From assembly GCA_021296015.1 (NCBI GenBank), contig JAGWBG010000013.1:1-25761 (forward strand): 25,761 nt of DNA, written 5' to 3'. The translations under genes were made by a program, and so were the position numbers. This stretch comes from Dehalococcoidia bacterium. Its GTDB lineage: Bacteria; Chloroflexota; Dehalococcoidia; Lucifugimonadales; JAGWBF01. The notes under the pieces were generated by a model. The model searched no databases and was not told where the DNA came from. It saw nothing but the letters and a program-made list of their open reading frames with translations. Of the stretch, positions 14,272 through 23,663 are shown piece after piece; position 1 is the stretch's first letter, and each line of letters starts with the position of its first letter.

Positions 14272-17052
14272 ATGGTACAGCAGACGAGGAAGCTGGTATA
14301 CCGCTTCGACGAGGGCGACGCCAACATGCGCAACCTTCTCGGAGGCAAGGGGGCGAATCTCGCCGAGATGTCCCAGTTGGGTCTACCCGTGCCGCCGGGG
14401 TTCACCATCACCACCGAAGCGTGTATAGACTACTACGAAAGGGACCACCAGCTCCCCGAAAGGCTGTGGGATAAAGTGCAGGAGCACATGCAACTGCTGG
14501 AGAGGTCCATAGGAAGGGAGTTTGGCTCTACCACCAGTCCCCTACTGGTGTCGGTACGTTCAGGGGCCAGGGTCTCCATGCCGGGGATGATGGATACCAT
14601 CCTCAATCTCGGCATCAACGATCAGATAGTCCGCGGCCTTGCAGGTCTCATGGGTGACGACCGCCCGGCCTACGACGCCCACAGGCGCTTTCTCCAGATA
14701 TACGCCAACGTGGTCATGGGCGTGGAGTCATCTACCTTCGAGGAGATACTGGCCCACCGGAAGGCGGATGCTGGAGTACAACTTGACCACGAGCTTAACC
14801 CGGAGCAGCTAGTCGGTGTGATAGGTGACTTCAAGGAGGCCATCCGTAACGCCACAGGGAAGGACATACCAGAGGACCCCTGGCAGCAGTTGCTGGAGGC
14901 TATCCAGGCGGTCTTTCGCAGCTGGAACAGTCCCCGTGCTATCGCCTATCGCGACCACTACAGCATACCCCACCACTGGGGCACTGCGGTAAACGTCATG
15001 GTCATGGTCTTTGGCAACCTTGGGGATGATAGCGGCACGGGAGTCCTGTTTACTCGCAACCCGCTCAACGGACAGCGCGACCTGTATGGCGAGTATCTCT
15101 CCAATGGGCAGGGTGAGGACGTGGTGGCCGGTGTGCGTACCCCTGACCCCATCTCCAAGCTGTCCCAGAGGCACCCCCACATCCACGGCCGTCTATCCGA
15201 GATGGCCCATCAACTGGAGAGTCACTACAAAGACGTGCAAGATATGGAGTTCACCGTGGAGGGTGGGCGACTCTATCTGCTACAGACCCGCAACGCTCAA
15301 CGCACCGTACAGGCGGCGGTAAGGGTCGCCGTGGACATGGTGGAGGAGGGGCTGATAACCCCGGAGGATGCGTTGAGGCGGGTGAACCCGGAGGAGTTGT
15401 CCCAGCTATTTGTGCCCCAGTTCGACGCCCAAGCCAGAGAAAAGGCGGTATCCGAGAAGGCGTTCCTGGCACGGGGCTTCGGAGCGTCCCCCGGAGCCGC
15501 CACAGGCACGGCTTTCCTGGATGCCACCAGGGCCGCCGACGCCGCAAAGCGGGGCACCCCCGTTATCCTTGTCAGGCCGGAGACCAAACCCGACGATATA
15601 CACGGCATCCTGGAGTCCAAAGGCGTCCTTACCAGCAGGGGTGGTGTCACCAGCCACGCTGCCGTAGTTACCAGGGGACTGGGCGTGCCGTGCGTTGTCG
15701 GGTGTGAAGAGCTACAGGTGGACATCCAGGCCCGACTTTTCACCACCACCGCAGGCCATACCATACGCGAGGGGGAGGACATAAGCGTTGACGGGACCAC
15801 AGGCGAGGTGTTCGCCGGCTCCATCCCCACCTCCCAGCCCGACCTGGAGGAGCTACATGAGGCCCAGCTTCTCCTCTCCTGGGCCGATAAGACCCGCCGG
15901 CTGGGTGTGATGGCCAACGCCGATACCCCTACCGACGCCCAGCGTGCGATCTCCATGGGAGCCGAGGGAATTGGCCTTTGCCGAACGGAGCACATGTTCC
16001 TGGGGCCGGAGAGAGTGCCCGTTGTCCAGAAGATGCTGATTAACGCTCAGGAGGCGGAGCGGTGGGAGCAGGAGCACCCGGAGGCGTCTTCCGATCGCTC
16101 CCCGGTCCCCGAGTTGCCCGTGGCCGTGGGTGAGTTCCACAAGGCCCTGGACCATCTGAAACAGCTTCAGATAGACGACTTTACGGGTATCCTGAGAGTG
16201 ATGGGTGAGAGGCCGGTAATCATTCGCCTGCTGGACGCCCCCCTTCACGAGTTCCTCCCACGCTACGAGCAGCTTGTGAGGGAGTTGGTGGAGATGGAAG
16301 CAGGGGAAGCTTCCCATGAAGAGCTTCGTTCCCGGGAGGAGTTCCTCCAACTGGTGGAGTCGCTACGGGAGGCGAACCCCATGCTGGGCCATCGGGGTTG
16401 CCGTCTGGGCCTGACCTTCCCCGCCATCTACGAGATGCAAACCGAGGCCATCATCACCGCCAGCGCCCGCCTCATCCAGGAAGGGATTGCTCCCCACCCC
16501 GAGATTATGATTCCTCTCACGTCCCACGTGAACGAGATGCACAGGTTGAAGAAGGGATTGTCCGCCGTGGCGGAGAGGGTGCAGCAGGATATGGGCACAA
16601 AGGTGAAATACCTCTTCGGGACCATGATTGAGGTCCCACGGGCTGCACTGACAGCCGGCGAGATAGCGGAGGCGTCCGATTTCTTCAGCTTCGGCACCAA
16701 CGACCTCACCCAGACCACCTATGGTTTCAGTCGGGATGATGCCGAGGGCAAGTTCCTCAACCACTACATAGACAAGGAAATCCTTCCATACAATCCCTTC
16801 GTCACCATAGACCCGGACGGAGTCGGCGCACTGGTCCGCATAGGTGTGGAGCAGGGCCGCCGCACTCGCTCAGACCTGGAAGTGGGTATATGCGGAGAGC
16901 ACGGCGGTGACCCGGCCAGCGTTGCCTTCTGCCACCGGGAAGGGCTGGACTACGTGAGCTGCTCTCCCTTCCGCGTTCCGGTGGCGCGCCTCGCCGCAGC
17001 CCAGGCCGCCCTTGAGAGCTCGGATCAGGAAGATGCTAGCCGCACAGTCTAG
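14272..17052 (+). CDS. ppdK: Pyruvate, phosphate dikinase
   Basis: PPDK interconverts pyruvate + ATP + Pi and phosphoenolpyruvate + AMP + PPi in the cytoplasm, in gluconeogenesis or PPi-dependent glycolysis. All domains are present: N-terminal nucleotide-binding domain (about 1-345, with GGKGANLAEM and SVRSGARVSMPGMMD), central phosphohistidine domain with H462 in GGVTSHAAVVTRG, and C-terminal PEP/pyruvate barrel with GLCRTEHMF (568-576), NPMLGHRGCRLG (702-713), SFGTNDLTQTT (806-816) and the catalytic C874 in GICGEHGG. At 926 residues it is longer than the usual 870-890. The extra length appears to be about 30-35 residues near 595-630 (a Glu/Pro/Ser-rich stretch) plus a few near 665-690. AAGGAG lies 12 bases before the ATG. 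It is the last gene of the set starting at 12616. Confidence 0.96.
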   Translation: MVQQTRKLVYRFDEGDANMRNLLGGKGANLAEMSQLGLPVPPGFTITTEACIDYYERDHQLPERLWDKVQEHMQLLERSIGREFGSTTSPLLVSVRSGARVSMPGMMDTILNLGINDQIVRGLAGLMGDDRPAYDAHRRFLQIYANVVMGVESSTFEEILAHRKADAGVQLDHELNPEQLVGVIGDFKEAIRNATGKDIPEDPWQQLLEAIQAVFRSWNSPRAIAYRDHYSIPHHWGTAVNVMVMVFGNLGDDSGTGVLFTRNPLNGQRDLYGEYLSNGQGEDVVAGVRTPDPISKLSQRHPHIHGRLSEMAHQLESHYKDVQDMEFTVEGGRLYLLQTRNAQRTVQAAVRVAVDMVEEGLITPEDALRRVNPEELSQLFVPQFDAQAREKAVSEKAFLARGFGASPGAATGTAFLDATRAADAAKRGTPVILVRPETKPDDIHGILESKGVLTSRGGVTSHAAVVTRGLGVPCVVGCEELQVDIQARLFTTTAGHTIREGEDISVDGTTGEVFAGSIPTSQPDLEELHEAQLLLSWADKTRRLGVMANADTPTDAQRAISMGAEGIGLCRTEHMFLGPERVPVVQKMLINAQEAERWEQEHPEASSDRSPVPELPVAVGEFHKALDHLKQLQIDDFTGILRVMGERPVIIRLLDAPLHEFLPRYEQLVRELVEMEAGEASHEELRSREEFLQLVESLREANPMLGHRGCRLGLTFPAIYEMQTEAIITASARLIQEGIAPHPEIMIPLTSHVNEMHRLKKGLSAVAERVQQDMGTKVKYLFGTMIEVPRAALTAGEIAEASDFFSFGTNDLTQTTYGFSRDDAEGKFLNHYIDKEILPYNPFVTIDPDGVGALVRIGVEQGRRTRSDLEVGICGEHGGDPASVAFCHREGLDYVSCSPFRVPVARLAAAQAALESSDQEDASRTV

Positions 17053-17287
17053 GCCAAAGGAACCCTTTTGATCCCTACGTTGCGCTGGTGGAATTGCTTG
17101 CTTGGGTTATGACAATAATTGATAATATTTGTTATCCGGGCTATTGCAGACCAGCTCTCCGTAGTTGTCGATGGGAAACTACACTATCTTCCACCGTCCC
17201 GTGGAAAACGGCATTGAGGTTATCCAGGTTCTCAGCCAGGCCAGGGATATTGACCCTACTCATTTCTAATCACGGTGGTGTCGCACT

Positions 17288-17539
17288 GTGAGTCAGCAGC
17301 CAGCATCAGGGCAACGAGTACGGATAAGGGAGGGCGTCGAGAAGTACGGCGGCTTGTTCGGCCGGATAATTCACCGGCAATGGGTCACGGGGAGTGTGGT
17401 CTACCACCGTGAAAGTCCCGAAGCCAAAGTAGGCCAGGGGCAGATTGCCCTGGTTGTCGAACTGGAAGACCCGCCTCCCGGCCTGGAACCCGTCATTCTG
17501 TGCTACGAGGAACACATCTCCCGTATACCTGACAGATAG
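17288..17539 (+). CDS. Small uncharacterised protein, possibly KOW/SH3-like
   Basis: This 83-residue frame starts with GTG. No known family is recognised with certainty. The N-terminal VRIREGVEKYGGLFGRIIHRQ, with glycines spaced as in KOW motifs, followed by alternating hydrophobic residues (IALVVELEDP) and a C-terminal CYEEHISRI, fits a small beta-barrel. The ribosome binding site is poor (GGTGG), and a stop codon lies just upstream in frame, so GTG at 17288 is the only start near the beginning. It ends 16 bases before the convergent metH stop. The reading is protein-like but could still be chance. Confidence 0.5.
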   Translation: MSQQPASGQRVRIREGVEKYGGLFGRIIHRQWVTGSVVYHRESPEAKVGQGQIALVVELEDPPPGLEPVILCYEEHISRIPDR

Positions 17540-17555
17540 CCGCTCCGCCACTCCC

Positions 17556-20500
17556 CTACGTCAGCGCGGCAATTTCTCCCTCAAGCCCCTCGATGTCACC
17601 CTCGCTGAGGTTGAAGTATTTAGCGTCCGGGTGATGGAACACCAGAGCCGAGACCGCTGATTCCGGGTCCATCATAAACCCCTCGGTCAGCTCCACGCCG
17701 ATGTTTTCCGTCACGTTCAGCAGCCGGAAAAGCTGCTCCTGGTCCTCCAGCCGGGGACAAGCGGGGTAGCCGAAGGAGTACCTGCGGCCCCGGTACTGGG
17801 TGCGGAACAGGTCTTGATATGTTATGTCCTGTGGGTCGCCGAACCCCCACATCTGGCGAATCTGCTGGTGCAGAAGCTCGGCAAATGCTTCAGCCCCTTC
17901 CAAAGCAAGGGCCTGGAGAATATGGGAGTTGAGGAACTGGCCCTCGACTTTCCAACGCTCCGCCAGGTCACGCACCCCCAAACCGATGCTGGTGACGAAC
18001 ATCGCCACATAGTCCTTCCGAGCCGTACTCCCAGGAAGGACGTAGTCGCTGAGGCACAGGCCGTCCCGCTGGGACTGTCGGCCAAAGTAGAACCGGTCCA
18101 GGACTGTCTCACCGTCCGGCCCATAAATCAGCGTCCACTGACCATCGGAGTTACAGGGGAAGAACTTGAACACGGCATTGGCAGTGATGTCCGAGTGGGC
18201 CAGCACCTCATCCTCCACCCGGCGCACGGCGTCGTGTAGCTCCTGGGCAGCGGGGTCTCCGGCGGCGAGGGCGTCGGCGAACCTGCCCTTGAACCCCAGA
18301 TGACGCACATAGAGCATCTGCGGGTTGATATAAGGGAAGATTCTTTCCATGTCATAATCCCGCAACACGTGGAGCCGCAGGTCGGGAGGGTTGGGGACCT
18401 GGAAGTCGTAGCGCACCTGTGCCGGCGCTACCGCTGGGGCAGCCTCAGCATCCTCAGAGCGACGGCGCCCATCGGCTCCCAGTATCTCCTCGGTCTCAGC
18501 CTCAAGGGCGGCGGCCAGCTTCTCCCGCTCATCGGCCTCGACGATGGTATTGGCAAGGGCCAGTCCGGCCATAGCGTCGGGTGAGTAGGCCACCAGTCCG
18601 TCGTACTCAGGGGCTATGCGGGTCCGGGTGAAGCGATTGGACAGGGCGGCTCCGCCGACCAGGATGGGACTGGCGACTCCTGCCTGACGGAAGTCCCGCA
18701 CCGTCTCTACCATCATCTGAGCCGATTTGACCAGCAACCCGGAGAGGCCGATGATGTCTGGGTGGTGCTGTAGATAGGACTCGATAAGTTCCTGGGGTGG
18801 CACCTTGATGCCCAGGTTAATGACCTGATATCCGTTATTGGACAGAATGATGTCCACCAGGTTTTTACCGATGTCGTGGACATCCCCCTTCACCGTGGCC
18901 AGTACCACCCTGCCTCTTGTGGCCGTGTCCAGTCGGTCCATGTGAGGCTCAAGGTGGCTTACGGCGAACTTCATGGACTCGGCGGACTGAAGCACCTCCG
19001 CAACAATCAACTGGTTAGCGTTGAACTGCCGGCCCACCTCGTCCATGCCGGCCATCAACGGCCCGTTGATAATCTCCAGGGGGGTACGGCCCGCCAGCGC
19101 CTCATCCAGATCCGCGGCCAGCCCTTCCTTGGTGCCCTCGATTATGGCAAGTGCCAGGCGTTCGTCCAGGGGCAGGCTGCGCCGCTCTTCGGCAGTGGCC
19201 TTGGGAGCCTTGTCCCGGAAGTGGGCGGCAAAGGCGGCTACCGGGTCCTCACCCCGGTTCCATATGAGGTCCTCGGATAGTATCCGCTCCTCTTCGGGGA
19301 TGGAATTATACCGTTCCATCTGCTCTGAGTTGACGATGGCCATGTCCAGCCCGGCCTGAACGCAATGATAGAGAAACACCGAGTTGAACACTTCCCGCCC
19401 TGCCGGTGGTAGACCGAAGGACACGTTGGAGATGCCCAGGATGGTCTTGGTCTGGGGCAGAGCATCTTTAATGAGACGGACACCTTCGATTGTCTCTGCG
19501 GCAGAGCCGAGGTAGTTCTCATCGCCGGTGCCTGCCGGGAAGACCAGAGGATCGAAGATAATATCCTCCAGAGGCACGCCGTACTTTTCATTCAATATTT
19601 GGGCGGAACGCAGGGCAATCTCCAGCTTGCGTTGGCGTGTGACCGCCTGGGCCTGTTGTTTGTCCTCGTCTATGCAGCCAACAACCAGGGCCGCACCGTA
19701 GCGCCGTGCCAGGGGCACCACTGCCTGGAAACGGGCCTCTCCGTCCTCCAGATTGACGGAGTTGATGACCGACTTGCCCTGGAGTCGCTTGAGCGCTTCT
19801 TCTATGACGTGGGCGTCGGTGGAATCTATCATTACAGGGGCCTTGACCTTTTTGGTAAGGATATCCAGGAATGCGTTCACGTCGGACACTTCATCCCTGT
19901 CAGGGTCCTGAAGGCACACGTCCAGCAGATGCGCTCCACCACGGACCTGGCGGCGGCCGACCTCAGAGGCCTCCTCGAAAGCGCCCTGGCTTATGAGCCG
20001 GCGGAACCGGCGGCTGCCGAGGACGTTGGTGCGCTCGCCCACAATGGCGGGACGCGTATCCTGGTCAACCACCAGAGCTTCGATGCCGGAAATCCGAGTC
20101 TCGTGAGACTCGACCATATCCCTGGAGGACTTTCCCGCCGCCGTCTGAGCCAACAGGTGGACGTGGTCAGGTCCAGTGCCGCAGCATCCACCAACCAAGT
20201 TTACCCACCCGGACTCGATAAACCGTCCGATGGTCCCCGCCATCATCTCAGGGGTCTCGTTGTATTTGCCATCCTCGTCGGGGAGTCCGGCATTGGGAAC
20301 ACAGGCCACGGGGAAGCGTGATAGACCGGCCAGGGTGCGTATGTGGTCTGTCATGAACTCCGGGCCGGTGGCACAGTTGAACCCAATCCATAGCAAGTCC
20401 CGGTGGGCGAGGGAAGTGTAGAATGCCTCAGCATCCTGTCCCGCCAACAGAGTCCCCATAGGCTCTATGGTCCCTTGCACGGCCACGTGAACCTGTCGCC

Positions 20501-21065
20501 CTAGCTCGGCAAAGGCCCGGTCTATGCCTTCCAGTCCGGCTTTGACATTTATGGTATCCTGGCTGGTCTCCAGCAGCAGCACGTCAACGCCGCCCTCCAT
20601 GAGACCGACAGCCTGCTCGTGGTATGCGGCAGCCAGTTCGTCGAAGGTGATGCCGCCGGTGACGGAGATAGTCCTGGTGGTCGGCCCCATAGAGCCTGCC
20701 ACGAAGCGCGGCTTGTCGGGAGTACTGACAGCGTCAGCCAGGACGCGGGCCTGACGGGCCGCTTCCCGGTTAATGTGACGGGCTTCATGGGCCAAGCCAT
20801 ACTCCGACAGTACGACCGAGGTCGCTCCGAAGGTATTGGTTTCCAGAATATCGGCCCCGGCGTCCAGATAAGATTGGTAAATGTCGCCGATGACGTCGGG
20901 GCGGACGAGTACCAGGTACTCGTTGCATCCTTCGTACTCCGGCCCACCGAAATCCTCTGGCCCCAGGTCCCGTGCCTGGATAGACGTGCCCATAGCGCCG
21001 TCCATGACCAGAATACGCTGGCTGAGCAACGATTTCAGTGTGCCTATGCGCTCGGTCTCGTTCAT
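17556..21065 (-). CDS. metH: Cobalamin-dependent methionine synthase
   Basis: MetH transfers a methyl group from 5-methyltetrahydrofolate through cobalamin to homocysteine, giving methionine. The 1169 residues from the ATG at 21065 contain all modules. The homocysteine domain has zinc ligands C231 (GFNCATGP) and C294/C295 (GGCCGTGP). The pterin-binding domain is at about 335-600 (ERTNVLGSRRF, NSVNLEDG). The B12 cap and domain carry the axial H730 in DVHDIGKN, with GLSGLLVKS and ILVGGAAL following. The AdoMet-dependent reactivation domain runs from about 885 to 1155, with GRRYSFGYPACP at 1093-1104. The frame extends to 21143, but GGAGG at 21074-21070 favours the ATG at 21065, and the extra 26 residues are not MetH-like. 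I saw no cobalamin or SAM riboswitch upstream. Confidence 0.97.
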   Translation of the reverse strand: MNETERIGTLKSLLSQRILVMDGAMGTSIQARDLGPEDFGGPEYEGCNEYLVLVRPDVIGDIYQSYLDAGADILETNTFGATSVVLSEYGLAHEARHINREAARQARVLADAVSTPDKPRFVAGSMGPTTRTISVTGGITFDELAAAYHEQAVGLMEGGVDVLLLETSQDTINVKAGLEGIDRAFAELGRQVHVAVQGTIEPMGTLLAGQDAEAFYTSLAHRDLLWIGFNCATGPEFMTDHIRTLAGLSRFPVACVPNAGLPDEDGKYNETPEMMAGTIGRFIESGWVNLVGGCCGTGPDHVHLLAQTAAGKSSRDMVESHETRISGIEALVVDQDTRPAIVGERTNVLGSRRFRRLISQGAFEEASEVGRRQVRGGAHLLDVCLQDPDRDEVSDVNAFLDILTKKVKAPVMIDSTDAHVIEEALKRLQGKSVINSVNLEDGEARFQAVVPLARRYGAALVVGCIDEDKQQAQAVTRQRKLEIALRSAQILNEKYGVPLEDIIFDPLVFPAGTGDENYLGSAAETIEGVRLIKDALPQTKTILGISNVSFGLPPAGREVFNSVFLYHCVQAGLDMAIVNSEQMERYNSIPEEERILSEDLIWNRGEDPVAAFAAHFRDKAPKATAEERRSLPLDERLALAIIEGTKEGLAADLDEALAGRTPLEIINGPLMAGMDEVGRQFNANQLIVAEVLQSAESMKFAVSHLEPHMDRLDTATRGRVVLATVKGDVHDIGKNLVDIILSNNGYQVINLGIKVPPQELIESYLQHHPDIIGLSGLLVKSAQMMVETVRDFRQAGVASPILVGGAALSNRFTRTRIAPEYDGLVAYSPDAMAGLALANTIVEADEREKLAAALEAETEEILGADGRRRSEDAEAAPAVAPAQVRYDFQVPNPPDLRLHVLRDYDMERIFPYINPQMLYVRHLGFKGRFADALAAGDPAAQELHDAVRRVEDEVLAHSDITANAVFKFFPCNSDGQWTLIYGPDGETVLDRFYFGRQSQRDGLCLSDYVLPGSTARKDYVAMFVTSIGLGVRDLAERWKVEGQFLNSHILQALALEGAEAFAELLHQQIRQMWGFGDPQDITYQDLFRTQYRGRRYSFGYPACPRLEDQEQLFRLLNVTENIGVELTEGFMMDPESAVSALVFHHPDAKYFNLSEGDIEGLEGEIAALT

Positions 21066-21376
21066 ATAGCCTCCATCTGATGACGCGCTGGTGCATCCAA
21101 AGGCCATTATAGCATAGGCCACTTGCGAAGATAATCGGAACATCCCAGATTGAATTTTCAGTGGGGGTTCTACCGTTGTAATGCGTGCCCGCTACCAGTT
21201 ATATTTAAACTCTCGCCGATTTCGGCCATCGGTCGCAAAGACAAGGTGCTAATCTAAGGGTTCCATTTCTCACGCATCTGAACTTACTTCCTCCGGTCCC
21301 ACAGGGTAGGGCTGCGATTAGAGCGGGCCTTTTCGTGACCCAGGTGCTGCCTCTGCCTGTAAAACCCCAGACGTGG
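21066..21376. other. Divergent intergenic region between metH and the DLH-family gene
   Basis: This holds the metH leader and promoter and the start region of the opposite gene. Frames on both strands remain open across parts of it (plus strand from 21209), but the translations show no recognisable domain and no good ribosome binding site. No riboswitch was recognised. Confidence 0.4.
21106..21114 (-). promoter_or_regulatory. Extended -10 promoter element for metH
   Basis: On the minus strand the sequence is TGC followed by a perfect TATAAT (21111-21106), about 40 bases before the metH ATG. No good -35 is seen, which fits an extended -10 promoter. Confidence 0.5.
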
Positions 21377-22387
21377 ATGAGTGCTGAGCCGGTGCGGGAG
21401 GCCATCACCTTCCCCCTCTCCGACGGAGATGGCACCGCCGATATATACCGGGTCTCAGACGGCAAGGTACGTGCCGGAGTCCTGGTCACAGCGGGTATTA
21501 ACCCTGCACCCAGGGACGACCACCGCATCGTAAACCTGGGGAAGGCACTGGCCTTGGCCGGATTTGTAGCCATGTTCCCCTGGTCTCCTTCGATGATGAG
21601 CAAGCGGCTCAACCTTGACGAGCCGGACAATCTAGTCAGGGCTTTCGAGTATCTTAGAGGTCTGCCGTACGTGGACCCGAACCGGGTGGGCATGGCCGGG
21701 TTCTGTGTGGGCGCCTCTATGCTTATAGTTGCAGCTTCCGACTCACGAATCAGCGACGATGTAAACTTTGTCAGCGACTTCGGCGGCTACTACGACATGA
21801 GTGACCTGTTCAAGCAGATTTCCAGTAACCGTAGCTTCTATCGCCAGACGGTGGAGCCCTGGGTCCCCAACCATCTGACCGAAGAGGTCCTCACAAATCA
21901 TCTGATTGAGAGCCTGGAAGAAGAGGATGAGAGGGAGACGCTGAGCCACATCTTCATCGAGAAAGATTCCGCTCGGTCCTCCTCCCTGGACGGGATTTCG
22001 ACCGAAGGCATGGCAGTATACCACCTTCTGGACTCTCTGAACGCCCAGGATGAAGGTCAACGGCTGACTCTGGAAAAGGCGGATAAATTTGTTGGCGACC
22101 TCCCGGCCGACTTCCTTGAGGGGCTGAAAACCATATCTCCCAGCACCCACGTAGGCGATTTGAAAGCGCAGGTGATGATTGCCCACGACCGGGAGGATAA
22201 CCTTGTTCCGGCGGAGGAATCACGACGGCTGGCAGACGCCCTATCGGAGCGCGGGCGCATTCGTCACACGGAGTTCTCCTTCTTCTCCCACGTGACCCCG
22301 GACAAGCGAGTGGGGCCGCTTACCTTTATGAGGGAGGCCTTCAAGCTGTTCCGCCACACCTACAGCATCATCCGGGTAACGGTTTGA
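21377..22387 (+). CDS. Dienelactone hydrolase family protein
   Basis: This alpha/beta-hydrolase of the dienelactone hydrolase (DLH) type has 336 residues from the ATG at 21377. The nucleophile is a cysteine, C110, in GFCVGAS, as in true DLH. The acid is D274 in HDREDNLVP and the histidine is H305 in FFSHVTP. The first beta-strand segment AGVLVTAGI is at 33-41. A long insertion of about 100 residues (about 140-250) lies between the core strands, making it larger than the classical DLH of about 240 residues. It may therefore act on a bulkier substrate. The frame extends upstream past a GTG at 21335, but those residues are not hydrolase-like and have no ribosome binding site. The start remains uncertain. 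Confidence 0.8.
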   Translation: MSAEPVREAITFPLSDGDGTADIYRVSDGKVRAGVLVTAGINPAPRDDHRIVNLGKALALAGFVAMFPWSPSMMSKRLNLDEPDNLVRAFEYLRGLPYVDPNRVGMAGFCVGASMLIVAASDSRISDDVNFVSDFGGYYDMSDLFKQISSNRSFYRQTVEPWVPNHLTEEVLTNHLIESLEEEDERETLSHIFIEKDSARSSSLDGISTEGMAVYHLLDSLNAQDEGQRLTLEKADKFVGDLPADFLEGLKTISPSTHVGDLKAQVMIAHDREDNLVPAEESRRLADALSERGRIRHTEFSFFSHVTPDKRVGPLTFMREAFKLFRHTYSIIRVTV

Positions 22388-22416
22388 GGGCCCGACTTTG
22401 GCCTCCCATTCAATCC

Positions 22417-22445
22417 TTGACATATGATACCCTGGATGTTATCAT
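22417..22445 (+). promoter_or_regulatory. Sigma70-type promoter for the Fic gene
   Basis: A perfect TTGACA at 22417-22422, a 17-base spacer and TATCAT at 22440-22445 form the best consensus promoter in the window. It gives the Fic gene at 22507 its own transcription start. Confidence 0.7.
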
Positions 22446-22506
22446 TCATCTACAGTAGTCAATTAAATTGTCTATAGTTGCCTAATGATATGAAAGCAGG
22501 CATCAC

Positions 22507-23586
22507 ATGTTCTTCGTAACACCTGAACCCCATACACTTGACCTTGAAGAGTTGGAGCGTATGCGGTTCCGGGTGGACCGGTTCCTGCTAATGCCCAAGT
22601 ATGAGGAATGGATGCGCCGTGAAGCCTTTATCAGGCAAGCCTACTCGTCAACAATGATTGAAAACCCCAGCATATCTGAGGAAGAACGGGCAAAGGCTGA
22701 GGTGGAGCTAAGTGTTGACCGTCCTGACGTCGCCAACTATGCAAGAGCACTGGAATTTGTGGACTTTATGAGTAGAGACCAAGACGTAGTGCTGGATGAA
22801 CTCTTAATCCGGCAGATGCATTGGTTCCTGATGCGCGGAATGAGCGACCATCATTACCTTCCAGGGCAATACAGGAAGGAAACCAATTGGATTGAGGACA
22901 ATGGGATCAAGGTCTATCAACCTCCACACCAACTTGATATTACCCCTTTGATGAGAGAGTTAGTTGAAGCCCTCAGAGATGATGGTCTCCATCCCATACT
23001 CAAGGCAGGTGTTGCACATGTCCATATGGTTGCCATTCATCCCTTCGTGGGTGGCAATGGACGTACTGCCCGGCTATTAGAAACCTTCGTACTTCAGAGT
23101 AGTGGTTGGGGATTCCGGAATCTTCTGGCATTGGATAGTTACTATCAGCGTAGCCGTAATGAATATATCGGTGCCCTGGTGAGCACACTTGGCTCAAAGT
23201 TTCCAGACCGGTATGACGCAACTTCCTGGTTGGATTTCTTTTGCATGTCGGTTGTTGTACAAGCCCGACTCCTTGAGAGCCGTCTAACTGAGTGGCAGAT
23301 GATGGTGGATAACATACACAGGGAACTGAGGCCACTAGGACTCTTGGACAGACAAATTGATGGGCTCGTGTATGCAGCCCGAAAAGGGGAGATAGCACGT
23401 CGCGACTATATTGAGGTTACAGGTGTCTCCCATCTTACTGCTACGAGAGACCTCGCCTCGATGGTGGACAAAGGTTATCTCATAGCAGAAGGGATGGGGC
23501 GGAATAGGAAGTACCGCACAACCAGTGCAGTCTTAGCAAGACCAGTCGCCCATGAACCGGTCGGTGCTCAGCAACGGCTACCATAG
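22507..23586 (+). CDS. Fic domain protein with autoinhibitory motif and C-terminal winged helix
   Basis: Fic proteins usually transfer AMP, or another nucleotide-derived group, to hydroxyl side chains of target proteins. This 359-residue protein carries a complete Fic motif HPFVGGNGRTAR at 178-189 with catalytic H178. An N-terminal inhibition helix matches [S/T]xxxE[G/N] as S48-TMI-E52-N53, so it is likely a class II, self-inhibited Fic. The N-terminal segment SSTMIENPSIS and the central YRKETNWI (122-129) are typical of this group. After about residue 285 comes a winged-helix-like region (REYIE-type helix, VSHLTATRDLASMVDKGYL) that may bind DNA. Base composition is lower in G+C than the neighbours. 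It has its own promoter at 22417 and is followed after 77 bases by the EVE gene. Confidence 0.93.
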   Translation: MFFVTPEPHTLDLEELERMRFRVDRFLLMPKYEEWMRREAFIRQAYSSTMIENPSISEEERAKAEVELSVDRPDVANYARALEFVDFMSRDQDVVLDELLIRQMHWFLMRGMSDHHYLPGQYRKETNWIEDNGIKVYQPPHQLDITPLMRELVEALRDDGLHPILKAGVAHVHMVAIHPFVGGNGRTARLLETFVLQSSGWGFRNLLALDSYYQRSRNEYIGALVSTLGSKFPDRYDATSWLDFFCMSVVVQARLLESRLTEWQMMVDNIHRELRPLGLLDRQIDGLVYAARKGEIARRDYIEVTGVSHLTATRDLASMVDKGYLIAEGMGRNRKYRTTSAVLARPVAHEPVGAQQRLP

Positions 23587-23663
23587 CGAGGGCCACGTGC
23601 TGGCACAGGCTCGAATATGTTAGAATTTAGGTATACCAACTTTATGATATGCCAGAGGTAACG

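Noticed and set aside
15297..15995. Minus-strand open frame of 232 codons inside ppdK
   Set aside because: It is antisense to the phosphohistidine domain of PPDK and has a low-complexity Ser/Pro/Thr composition.
21066..21334. Possible cobalamin riboswitch upstream of metH
   Set aside because: One CCCACTG resembles part of a B12 box, but the other conserved blocks of the riboswitch are not present in order.
21205..21376. Possible transposase or gene remnant between metH and the DLH-family gene
   Set aside because: Frames stay open on both strands, but no transposase motif, inverted ends or ribosome binding site could be shown.
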